From: a virus
DNA: 64,000 nucleotides
Direction: 5' to 3' (one strand)
IMG/VR virus record: IMGVR_UViG_3300044701_002494
Location: 1 to 64,000 of that record
The notes under the pieces are model-generated. The model worked only from the letters and a program-made list of their open reading frames with translations, had not been told where the DNA came from and ran no database searches. Position numbers and translations under genes: made by a program. Of the stretch, positions 6,326-12,652 are shown piece by piece (position 1 is the stretch's first letter; the number at the start of each line of letters is the position of its first letter).

Positions 6326-6426
6326 TTGTATTCAACCGTGTAAAGTTGTCCATTATGAATGTAATCAACTTTGCATAAATTGGGTCCAATTATAACATTA
6401 CCAGCAATTAAAATTTCTAGTAACAT
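6262..6426 (-). CDS. small protein, 54 aa, function unknown
   Basis: The ORF begins MLLEILIAGNVIIGPNLC and continues YIHNGQLYTVEYKCPENG. Its ATG overlaps the stop of the upstream lysine-rich gene in a TAATG junction (6424-6428), which supports translation. Two cysteines and a short beta-like pattern are visible, but no family. Confidence 0.55.
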   Translation of the reverse strand: MLLEILIAGNVIIGPNLCKVDYIHNGQLYTVEYKCPENGILPRESVGTDQSTTF

Positions 6427-6536
6427 TACTTTTTCTTACCTCCATTTTTTGCCTTTTTGGCAGTAGCATTACCTTGATTTTGCTTTTTATTACCAGCAGA
6501 ACCTTTTTTACCTTTATTTGGTGATTTAGACATCAT
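6426..6536 (-). CDS. tiny lysine/asparagine-rich protein, 36 aa
   Basis: The product is almost only Lys, Gly, Asn, Ser, Ala and Gln (SPNKGKKGSAGNKKQNQGNA and then KKAKNGGKKK). It starts in an ATGATG sequence that overlaps the upstream stop and ends in TAATG with the next gene. A DNA- or RNA-binding role is possible from the charge alone. Confidence 0.5.
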   Translation of the reverse strand: MMSKSPNKGKKGSAGNKKQNQGNATAKKAKNGGKKK

Positions 6537-6916
6537 AGATCTCCTCTTTGGAATGGTTTTTCTTCATCAACTTTTGCTTCGAGTGCTTCAACTCTTTCTT
6601 CAAGAGAAGAATCTGACGCTTCAGAATATCCAGTATCAACTAAAGGTAGTTCTTCAGTTCTTGTTTGAACTGGTTCTTCCCAAACTGGTTCTGGTGGTGT
6701 AGGAGGAGTTTCTACAAACTCTTCTCTTTTTGGTTCTGCTTTTTTCTCATCATCATCGTCACCTTTCTTCATGGTATTAATACCAAAAGTAGCAGCGGAT
6801 GCTGTAAAAACAGTCGCAATAAATGTTGGGTCCATCTTAGATAAAGCACCTGCATAACTTGCAGTCAGAAGAGCAGCAGCCCAACCAAGAATAGCAACAC
6901 GGATCACTGTGTTCAT
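6533..6916 (-). CDS. holin-like membrane protein with acidic C-terminal tail
   Basis: Two hydrophobic segments near the N-terminus (VAILGWAAALLTASYAGAL and FIATVFTASAATFGI) are separated by a short turn, then KKGDDDDEKK starts a long Pro/Glu-rich tail ending in a coiled-coil-like ERVEALEAKVDEE. This layout and the position directly after the lysozyme fit a holin. The start at 6916 is chosen because AGGGA lies just upstream; an ATG at 6949 would add 11 residues. Confidence 0.55.
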   Translation of the reverse strand: MNTVIRVAILGWAAALLTASYAGALSKMDPTFIATVFTASAATFGINTMKKGDDDDEKKAEPKREEFVETPPTPPEPVWEEPVQTRTEELPLVDTGYSEASDSSLEERVEALEAKVDEEKPFQRGDL

Positions 6917-6967
6917 ACAAGTTTCCCTTTTTTTAGTTTTGTTGTCCATTTTAGGTAGTAAGTGAAG

Positions 6968-7423
6968 TTAACCTTTTTTCCAAGATTCACCTTCTGCTTT
7001 TCTCCTACGTGCAAGTCCTGCTTCTACATTTGAACCAGGATTTCTGTATAGGTATAAAGCATCGGGAACTAAGTCCCATTCTTTATTCTTCAGGCGTTTA
7101 GTAATAGTATTAAAGTTATCACCACCGTAAAAACCGGCACCAAGATTATAAGCAAAGCTGAGCAGAGCGCCTCTTTTTCCATCTGACATTTCATTCCAAT
7201 GTGGGATTTTACGGAGTGCAGGAAGGAATTGATTCTTGCACTGACTGATTAATAATTCGTCTGCTTCTTGCTGGGTAATCTTATCACCCATTTGGAATGG
7301 TTGCCCATTCTTATTTCGGGTAGAACCCCAACCGATTGTAATTGGAAGTCCACCAGTTAAGGGATCAGGATATGCTGATAAATGACATCCTTCAAATTCC
7401 TTGATTAATTTGATACCCATCAT
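6968..7423 (-). CDS. GH24 (T4-type) lysozyme domain, probably translated by -1 frameshift from the gene at 7480-7704
   Basis: IKEFEGCHLSAYPDPLTGG and ITIGWGST carry the Glu, Asp and Thr expected for GH24 muramidases, which cut the MurNAc-GlcNAc bond. LSFAYNLGAGFY and AGLARRRKAEGESW are also typical. The ATG at 7423 has no good ribosome binding site. The frame stays open upstream to a GGGAAAG slippery site at 7483-7489 and encodes a Gly/Ala/Ser/Pro linker, so the main product may be a 245-aa fusion with the module encoded at 7480-7704. Independent initiation at 7423 is the alternative. Confidence 0.85.
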   Translation of the reverse strand: MMGIKLIKEFEGCHLSAYPDPLTGGLPITIGWGSTRNKNGQPFQMGDKITQQEADELLISQCKNQFLPALRKIPHWNEMSDGKRGALLSFAYNLGAGFYGGDNFNTITKRLKNKEWDLVPDALYLYRNPGSNVEAGLARRRKAEGESWKKG

Positions 7424-7445
7424 AGGGACATCATCACCACCACTT

Positions 7446-7489
7446 GCGACAGCAGGAGCAGAAGCACCGCCGCCGCTAGTTACTTTCCC
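7446..7489 (-). promoter_or_regulatory. programmed -1 ribosomal frameshift signal
   Basis: On the minus strand the zero frame reads CTG GGA AAG TAA, so the heptamer G_GGA_AAG (7483-7489) is in X_XXY_YYZ register and directly abuts the stop. After a 6-nt spacer (TAACTA) comes a 10-bp stem: arms at 7467-7476 and 7446-7455, with an 11-nt loop. A -1 slip continues as GGG AAA GTA ACT into the lysozyme frame. The same heptamer drives the known lambda G/GT frameshift. Confidence 0.8.
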
Positions 7490-7704
7490 AGAGATTTACC
7501 ACAATGTGGACATACATCTCCAGCAGGAGCAGAAGCACCAGCAGATGATCCACCACCCTTACCTCTATAAATTTCCGCCCAGTCTGCGTTATCTTCAAGA
7601 TAATCATTAGGAAGATTATCTTCTAACCACTGAACTGCTTTAATATGACTTGGGTTTCTATCGTCATAAAATTTAAAAAAGTTATGTAAATCAACTCTTG
7701 CCAT
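7480..7704 (-). CDS. small cell-wall-hydrolase N-terminal module with zinc-ribbon-like end
   Basis: The product begins MARVDLHNFFKFYDDRNPSH and continues with AVQWLEDNLP, a module repeated at the start of the peptidase encoded at 7803-8474. A Gly/Ser/Ala linker leads to CPHCGKSLGK, a half zinc ribbon, and the stop. The start at 7704 is preceded by GGAGGAAACG, a strong ribosome binding site. A -1 slip at the last two codons would bypass the stop and join this module to the GH24 lysozyme. The module may direct the enzyme to the wall or virion; that is inferred from its reuse. Confidence 0.8.
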   Translation of the reverse strand: MARVDLHNFFKFYDDRNPSHIKAVQWLEDNLPNDYLEDNADWAEIYRGKGGGSSAGASAPAGDVCPHCGKSLGK

Positions 7705-7831
7705 CGTTTCCTCCGAAATACTTTTGATAGAGTTCGTTTGCTTCCTTATGCTTTCCGTTATCAGCAAGATCCTTAATTACCTTAAGCATCTTAGCTTTAA
7801 AATTAGTCGAAGATCCTTCCCCACCCATCAT
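7691..7831 (-). CDS. small helical protein, 46 aa, function unknown
   Basis: The ORF has a GGAGG ribosome binding site and starts ATGATG inside the 3' end of the peptidase gene. It ends just inside the next gene. The product is charged and helical (FKAKMLKVIKDLADNGKHKE, then ANELYQKYFGGNDGKS). Codons for GGNDG near its end supply the GGAGG and ATG of the following gene, and the same arrangement occurs at the end of the peptidase gene. Confidence 0.55.
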   Translation of the reverse strand: MMGGEGSSTNFKAKMLKVIKDLADNGKHKEANELYQKYFGGNDGKS

Positions 7832-8474
7832 TGCCTCCTGGACACCAACGGTGCTTAAGAACTGCTTTGGTGTAAATGGTCTTCTTACCGTTAGTTACAG
7901 GACCTGAATAATTATCATTTAAAGAACCATAAGGATCATTTACATAATATCCCTTCCCATCTGGTGTCTTACCGATTACAACACACATATGCCCACCAGT
8001 AGGTGCAGATAAAGAACCCCTGTGCAGAATACCAATAACAACAGGTTTGCCTCTATCAAGGCTTTTATCAATATCAGCAAAAGAAAGATTGTAGCTAAAG
8101 TGTGACTTAACTCCATAACCCGCCAAAACTTTTGTCTGTACGGAGTGATCAGTCGTATCACCAATTGCGAATACTTTTTTAACGTATTCATCATCACCTT
8201 TAATGCTTCCTGGCTTGAGGAATGCAAGGCACATAGCGCACGATGAAGAGTTGCAAGTTCTATGTGCATCTCTATAATTGTCTACCTGATTAAAATAAGG
8301 AACATCTAAAACTGCAGGTGTTGGTGGAGCAGTTCTAAAAATACTTACCCAATCAGATTCAGAATCATCTAAAAATTTTTCTGGTAGGTTATCTTCTAAC
8401 CACTGAACTGCTGCAACATGGTTGGGGTTTTTATCATCATAATACTTAAAAAAGTTATGAAGATCTAGGGTCAT
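7803..8474 (-). CDS. C39-like cysteine peptidase with shared N-terminal module
   Basis: Residues 1-40 (LDLHNFFKYYDDKNP, AVQWLEDNLPEKFL) repeat the module of the lysozyme fusion. The rest resembles C39-like peptidases: a Cys-rich start (TCNSSSCAMCLAFL), then GKPVVIGILHRG, GGHMCVVIGKT with the likely catalytic His, and YYVNDPYGS with the Asp. These enzymes are papain-like; in phages they are proposed to cut peptidoglycan cross-bridges or other peptides. No signal peptide is seen. It overlaps the upstream 65-aa gene by 20 nt. Confidence 0.75.
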   Translation of the reverse strand: MTLDLHNFFKYYDDKNPNHVAAVQWLEDNLPEKFLDDSESDWVSIFRTAPPTPAVLDVPYFNQVDNYRDAHRTCNSSSCAMCLAFLKPGSIKGDDEYVKKVFAIGDTTDHSVQTKVLAGYGVKSHFSYNLSFADIDKSLDRGKPVVIGILHRGSLSAPTGGHMCVVIGKTPDGKGYYVNDPYGSLNDNYSGPVTNGKKTIYTKAVLKHRWCPGGNDGWGRIFD

Positions 8475-8652
8475 CTTCCTCTCCTATAAATTCTAATGAG
8501 AAAATATCATGCTCTAGAATATCAGGATTCAACCATTCACCAAATTCAGATTGAATCGCATGGGCATCTTCAATATTTTCTTCAGAGAGAGTATGAATAC
8601 GATCAATTGCCCAATCGTAAGACTCTTGAATTGTTGTTTCAAGTGTAGTCAT
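8455..8652 (-). CDS. small acidic protein, 65 aa, function unknown
   Basis: The ORF starts MTTLETTIQESYDWAIDRI and is acidic and helical to its end (IFSLEFIGEEDDPRSS). An ATG further upstream would give a much longer product whose extra part is antisense to the GIY-YIG gene, so that start is rejected. It is the first gene of the minus-strand chain running to 4097. A CTAAATA box lies only 3 nt before the ATG, too close for a normal leader. Confidence 0.5.
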   Translation of the reverse strand: MTTLETTIQESYDWAIDRIHTLSEENIEDAHAIQSEFGEWLNPDILEHDIFSLEFIGEEDDPRSS

Positions 8653-8711
8653 AGTATTTAGAAGATTCGTTATTTTTTTAACTCTACCATGTTTGGGATT
8701 TGAAGCCAAGT

Positions 8712-8719
8712 CTAAATAA
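8712..8719 (+). promoter_or_regulatory. late-like promoter CTAAATAA of the GIY-YIG gene
   Basis: CTAAATAA on the plus strand lies 18 nt before the ATG at 8737 in the only divergent gap of this region. Confidence 0.45.
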
Positions 8720-8736
8720 TTAAATAAAGAATTATT

Positions 8737-9162
8737 ATGGATTGGCAATATAATGGAGAAGTCTTTACCGATGTTCCCAAAGGAATGGAAGGGTTTGTTT
8801 ACATAATTACAAATCTTACGAATAACAAAAAATATATTGGTAAAAAACATTTTTGGACTAGACAAAAGAATAAAAAAACAGGAAGAAGAAAGACAGAAGA
8901 ATCTGATTGGAAAAATTACTTTGGTTCTTGTGATGAACTCAATGAAGATGTAAAAAAAATAGGTAAAGAACATTTCCTTAGAGAAATTCTTTACCTATGT
9001 CCTCATAAGAAATCTATGAGTTATTATGAAACTTATGAACAATTTAATCGTAATGTATTATTAAGTGAAGAATATTATAATACCAATATTGGTGGAACCT
9101 TTTATATGAGTGAATCTGAAAGAATTTATGGTGTGGTTCTTAAGTCTTCTAAGATTAGCTAA
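8737..9162 (+). CDS. GIY-YIG-type endonuclease
   Basis: The N-terminal part contains GFVYIITNLTNNKKYIGKKH, the beta-strand pair of the GIY-YIG fold (here VYI and YIG), followed by a charged DNA-contact region and SDWKNYFGS. The later SYYETYEQF segment is shared by a phage group of this family. It may act as a free-standing homing or host-DNA endonuclease. It is the only plus-strand gene in this part of the window, which suggests recent insertion. It shares a terminator with the convergent gene. Confidence 0.7.
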   Translation: MDWQYNGEVFTDVPKGMEGFVYIITNLTNNKKYIGKKHFWTRQKNKKTGRRKTEESDWKNYFGSCDELNEDVKKIGKEHFLREILYLCPHKKSMSYYETYEQFNRNVLLSEEYYNTNIGGTFYMSESERIYGVVLKSSKIS

Positions 9163-9203
9163 AGCCTCATCTTCAACCAGAACAAAGGTATTCTAGCAAT
9201 AAA

Positions 9204-9226
9204 AAAGGGTCTTGTCAAGACCCTTT
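9204..9226. terminator. bidirectional terminator between convergent genes
   Basis: A perfect 10-bp stem (AAAGGGTCTT/AAGACCCTTT) with a 3-nt loop, flanked by an A-run on the left, gives T6 after the stem on the minus strand. It ends both the gene at 8737-9162 and the gene at 9249-11201. Confidence 0.85.
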
Positions 9227-9248
9227 AAGTGTGTTATGATTCTTTATA

Positions 9249-11201
9249 TCAGACACCTTGTATCATAGATCCTGGGGATTGCTTCAGATTAGGAAGATCA
9301 ACCCCAGCAGCTTTTTTCTTTTGAAGTTCAATTGCCTTTTGACCCAATTGAGCAGCTGCAGATGGTGTTAATGCACCTGCTCCTGTAGATCTTTTAATTT
9401 GAAAACTTGGATCACCTTCAACAATACTTTGAATACACGTGGCATCCATTTCCATCATCACATAAAGTGCTTCCTCTAAAGTATCTACGTGTCCCTGTGA
9501 AAAAAGATATTCAAGGACAATATCGTAAGATTCCATCTTAACTGGTTTTATGCCTTCTTTTTCAATACGCTCTCTTGTTGCCTTTAACTCTTTTGCCTGA
9601 GAAACTAGACTTTCTCTTTTTTTAAGTGTTTCCGGTTTTAGAGAAGGAGTTGGAGAAGTTGCAGCAATTTTATTAGACTTAGCAACATCAACTGCTGCTT
9701 TTATACCTGCCTCACCCCCACCAGCTTTCTTAGATGCTGCCATTTCAGCAGAAGTGGGAGTTCTTCTTTCATAAGAAGTTCCAGTAGCAGTCACATTTTT
9801 GGACTGAATAGTTGATGGTTGGGGTTTTGGTGTAGAAACAACTGGTTTTGGAGAAATTCTAGGTGTAGTTGCGGCAGGTTGTGCAAATGTTCTTGTATTT
9901 TTACGAGCACCTGCAAATTCATCACCAGGTGGTTGATTTACCCCATATTTTCTATCAATTGCAGCATCAGCAGCAGCATCTCTTCTTGCCTTATCCTTCA
10001 TTGCACGATTTGCAAGATTGTCAATTTGTAATTGATCACGACCACGAACAGTTACATATCTATCAATGTTCTGCCTTCTGAAGGCATCAGAACCTGGCGC
10101 ATATCTTTGCCAGGTTTTTGGTTTTCCTGGTTCCATAGTTCCAACTATACCACCTCTTGGTGCAATTACACCAGTTGCACGAGATTGATCCTTTGCTGAT
10201 GGATTATATGTTCTTCCAGTATTAGGATTATATGATGCACCAGAACCAGTGGCAGTTGATTTTACCTTTTCTACTTCTTTTTCTCTTTTTGTCATAAAGA
10301 CGCCAGCAGGATCCCACCAAGCACGCTCTTGAATAATGTTGTTAATATTTTCACTATTCATTTCCATCATCACATAAAGTGCTTCCTCTAAAGTATCTAC
10401 GTGTCCCTGTGAAAAAAGATATTCAAGGACAATATCATAGGCATCATACTGTTCTTTAAATCCAAGAATGTTTTTAGTTCTTTGAGACATTAGTTTAGTA
10501 GCAGACGAAGAATAAGGACCGCCAGAAAGTTTTGACTGTGCTTGAGGAGCAGTAGGAGTTGGAGGACCAGAATATCCTGATTTTTCATTACCTGGTGCTT
10601 GAGGTGCAGGTCTTAAAGCACGAAGTTGGGCAGATTGTTTTGCCATTTCACTCTGACCGGTTCCAAGTTGCTGACCAGTTGGACTTACTTTTTTAGCAAG
10701 AGTATCCTTATACTTTGCTTTCCAAATATCCATACCCATATCCCTTACCTTTGCCATCTCAGTGGGATCTCCACTCTTTCTAGCAGCAGATGCAGCTGCC
10801 ATATACTTAGAAACCTGATCGGATGCTTTTATTGTTGCTGTTGGTAAAGCAGAAGGTCTCTGTACTTGTGGTTTTTGTACTTGTGGTTTTTGTACTTGTG
10901 GTTTTTGTACTTCGGGAGGTTGTACTTGTGGTTTTTGTGTTCCGGAAGTACCAACTCCCTTTAATCTTTGTTTTTCTGCGTCAATTTGTGCTTGTCTATC
11001 TTTATTTCTTTTTTCCGCAGCAGCAAATTTAGCAGGGTCTAAGTATTTTAATGCTTTTTCTGGAACTTCTGCCTTTGGAACCCAAGTATCTGGAATTGGT
11101 TTTCCAGTTTTTGGGTCAATCATAACAGCCCCTATTTCACCTTTTCTACGAGCAATTACTGGTTTCGGTTTACTTTGTTCTATTATATTATCAGAAGCCA
11201 T
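9249..11201 (-). CDS. large low-complexity late protein with duplicated helical motif, probably virion-associated
   Basis: The 650-aa product is rich in Pro, Gln, Ala and Lys. A KPQVQ repeat lies near residue 95. The helical motif YDIVLEYLFSQGHVDTLEEA occurs twice, at about residues 254 and 558, encoded by two identical 78-bp stretches. Similar motifs occur in the proteins at 11279, 39944 and 40673. The N-terminus DNIIEQ contains an I-x-E that fits the T4 gp21 protease consensus. A late promoter lies 21 nt upstream. A role as an internal or scaffold-associated head protein is inferred. Confidence 0.65.
   Translation of the reverse strand: MASDNIIEQSKPKPVIARRKGEIGAVMIDPKTGKPIPDTWVPKAEVPEKALKYLDPAKFAAAEKRNKDRQAQIDAEKQRLKGVGTSGTQKPQVQPPEVQKPQVQKPQVQKPQVQRPSALPTATIKASDQVSKYMAAASAARKSGDPTEMAKVRDMGMDIWKAKYKDTLAKKVSPTGQQLGTGQSEMAKQSAQLRALRPAPQAPGNEKSGYSGPPTPTAPQAQSKLSGGPYSSSATKLMSQRTKNILGFKEQYDAYDIVLEYLFSQGHVDTLEEALYVMMEMNSENINNIIQERAWWDPAGVFMTKREKEVEKVKSTATGSGASYNPNTGRTYNPSAKDQSRATGVIAPRGGIVGTMEPGKPKTWQRYAPGSDAFRRQNIDRYVTVRGRDQLQIDNLANRAMKDKARRDAAADAAIDRKYGVNQPPGDEFAGARKNTRTFAQPAATTPRISPKPVVSTPKPQPSTIQSKNVTATGTSYERRTPTSAEMAASKKAGGGEAGIKAAVDVAKSNKIAATSPTPSLKPETLKKRESLVSQAKELKATRERIEKEGIKPVKMESYDIVLEYLFSQGHVDTLEEALYVMMEMDATCIQSIVEGDPSFQIKRSTGAGALTPSAAAQLGQKAIELQKKKAAGVDLPNLKQSPGSMIQGV
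9447..9524. repeat. 78-bp direct repeat, copy 1
   Basis: It is identical to 10359-10436 over all 78 bases. Both copies encode the same helical motif in the same frame of one gene. Perfect identity at third codon positions indicates recent duplication or gene conversion. Confidence 0.9.
10359..10436. repeat. 78-bp direct repeat, copy 2
   Basis: It is identical to 9447-9524, about 900 bp away in the same gene. Confidence 0.9.
10861..10939. repeat. 15-bp tandem repeat coding for KPQVQ
   Basis: The unit TGTACTTGTGGTTTT is repeated three times without interruption and once more after a variant unit. It is in frame with the gene and gives a Pro/Gln linker. This is a typical slippage-prone coding repeat. 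Confidence 0.85.
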
Positions 11202-11221
11202 TTTTACTTTGATTTTTTAGT

Positions 11222-11229
11222 TATTTATA
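11222..11229 (-). promoter_or_regulatory. late promoter TATAAATA
   Basis: A perfect box 21 nt before the start at 11201. It is joined directly to the T-run of the terminator at 11234-11255. Confidence 0.8.
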
Positions 11230-11233
11230 AAAA

Positions 11234-11255
11234 AAGAGGGTAGTTATACCCTCTT
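11234..11255 (-). terminator. terminator fused to a late promoter
   Basis: A 9-bp stem (AAGAGGGTA/TACCCTCTT) is followed by a T-run that continues into TATAAATA. It ends the gene at 11279-12238. Confidence 0.85.
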
Positions 11256-11278
11256 GAGTGACGATTTTGAAAGTAATA

Positions 11279-12238
11279 TTAAACTCCTTTTACACCAGAA
11301 GCATTAGGAAATCCATTTGGGTAAGGCTTTAGTTTATCTAAAGTCTTTCTAGTTTTATTAAGGTCATCTGCCATTCCGTGAGAACCTTTTCTTTGATCAT
11401 CTACAACAGAAGCGGCTCTTTGTGCAATAGCACTCTGCTCAATAATACTCTCTCTCCACTCTTCACTCATATTTACCATAATCTTGAGTGCTGCTTCTTC
11501 TGTATCGGCATAACCTTCATCAAGAAGATGACCTTTGACTAAATCAAAGAGGTCTACTGATTGCAACTGAGCCCAAGCATTCTTCTTTTCATCTTCTGGT
11601 TTAGGTTGGGGGGGTTTTTTAGTTGTTGGTGTTGTCAATGCTTGACCAGCTTTTTGAAGTCTACCAGCAGTTTCCCCAGCAGCTGCACCAGGATCTTGTT
11701 TCGCACTCCACCCAAGAAGTTCTGAACCTTTTTGTAAAGCGAATTGTGTTGGACTTTGTGGCAATGCTCTCGAAAGTTCCATACCAGTCAGAACAAGACC
11801 AGCTTTTTTTAATGGTTGTCCTGGTTTGGTTATAACATCTTTTAAAGCACCGGGTATTTTGGGAATATTTTTCACCACTTTACCAGCAACTTCCGCACCA
11901 CCACCAATTGCTCTTTTAGTTAATTGGGATGCAATATTAGAACCTGCAGGAAGATTAGCACCTGTTCTGAAACGTTGAGCTACATATGATAAAGCTGGTT
12001 GTGCAACTTGCTTTGCTCTCTGCATTCTAGAAAGTAGAGAAGTAACCTGAACCGGATTCTCAGTCAAACAAAATTCATAAAAATCAACTTGATCATCTTC
12101 ATTGATATCATACCCCTCTTCAATAAAAACATCCATCAAAATCTGTGCAAGTTTTCTTGCATTTTCTTCAATATTTTTTTCCAAATAAATTGAATTATAT
12201 GCCTCTAATAATTCCGCTGTTACTTTATTGGATATCAT
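11279..12238 (-). CDS. late protein with shared helical motif, probably virion-associated
   Basis: The product starts MISNKVTAELLEAYNSIYLE, where L-L-E fits the gp21 cleavage consensus. Near residue 232 it has LFDLVKGHLLDEGYADTEEA then MVNMSEEWRESIIEQ, the motif also present at 39944-40645 and, in a variant form, at 9249-11201. The middle is Ala/Gly/Lys-rich with possible amphipathic helices. The ATG at 12238 replaces a TTG start 12 nt upstream. A late promoter lies 29 nt upstream. Function unknown; packaging in the head is suggested. Confidence 0.6.
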   Translation of the reverse strand: MISNKVTAELLEAYNSIYLEKNIEENARKLAQILMDVFIEEGYDINEDDQVDFYEFCLTENPVQVTSLLSRMQRAKQVAQPALSYVAQRFRTGANLPAGSNIASQLTKRAIGGGAEVAGKVVKNIPKIPGALKDVITKPGQPLKKAGLVLTGMELSRALPQSPTQFALQKGSELLGWSAKQDPGAAAGETAGRLQKAGQALTTPTTKKPPQPKPEDEKKNAWAQLQSVDLFDLVKGHLLDEGYADTEEAALKIMVNMSEEWRESIIEQSAIAQRAASVVDDQRKGSHGMADDLNKTRKTLDKLKPYPNGFPNASGVKGV

Positions 12239-12266
12239 TTTAAAAAACAAAAATCTTATTTAAAAA

Positions 12267-12274
12267 TATTTATA
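12267..12274 (-). promoter_or_regulatory. late promoter TATAAATA
   Basis: A perfect box 29 nt before the ATG at 12238. Confidence 0.75.
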
Positions 12275-12310
12275 ATCATTTTATATTAAAGGTTTTACTA
12301 AAATATATTA

Positions 12311-12652
12311 TCAATTATATCCAGATAAGTATTTTTCCGCAGGATTCATTTTACTAAATTCTTTCTTCGCTCTTTCTTTTCTTTGTTGAGCAGCCCAATT
12401 TGAAAATGGTTGATAAGCAGATGCTCCAATAGTTACAGGGTTATATGGAGCAACGGTTCCCAAAGCACCAGATAATCTGTTTGCTGGTGTTTCTTTTGGA
12501 TCTAATGCTTGTGTTGCATAAAGACCCCTAGTAAGTAATCCACCCACTCTTTTCACTATTGGATTTTGAGTTACTTTTTTTACTAGAGGATTTGAAATTT
12601 GAAACTCATTTATCTGATATGCTTCCACACAAAATTGCTTAAAAGTTTTCAT
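12311..12652 (-). CDS. small late protein with capsid-targeting-like N-terminus
   Basis: The 113-aa product begins MKTFKQFCVEAYQINEF, close to the T4 internal-protein targeting peptide (MKTYQEFIAE). The rest is basic with small hydrophobic stretches (VGGLLTRGLYATQAL) and ends KKEFSKMNPAEKYL. The start at 12652 follows AAGGAGG and overlaps the upstream stop (ATGA). It is coexpressed with the glycine-zipper protein at 12649-13689. A packaged, ejected role is inferred. Confidence 0.6.
   Translation of the reverse strand: MKTFKQFCVEAYQINEFQISNPLVKKVTQNPIVKRVGGLLTRGLYATQALDPKETPANRLSGALGTVAPYNPVTIGASAYQPFSNWAAQQRKERAKKEFSKMNPAEKYLSGYN

Noticed and set aside
7480-7482. Simple sequencing frameshift in the lysozyme gene
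   Set aside because: Not fully excluded, but the exact slippery heptamer, 6-nt spacing and stem-loop are unlikely by chance, so a programmed shift is preferred.
10861-10939. Tandem repeats resembling a CRISPR-like array
   Set aside because: The units are contiguous 15-bp in-frame coding repeats (KPQVQ) without spacers.
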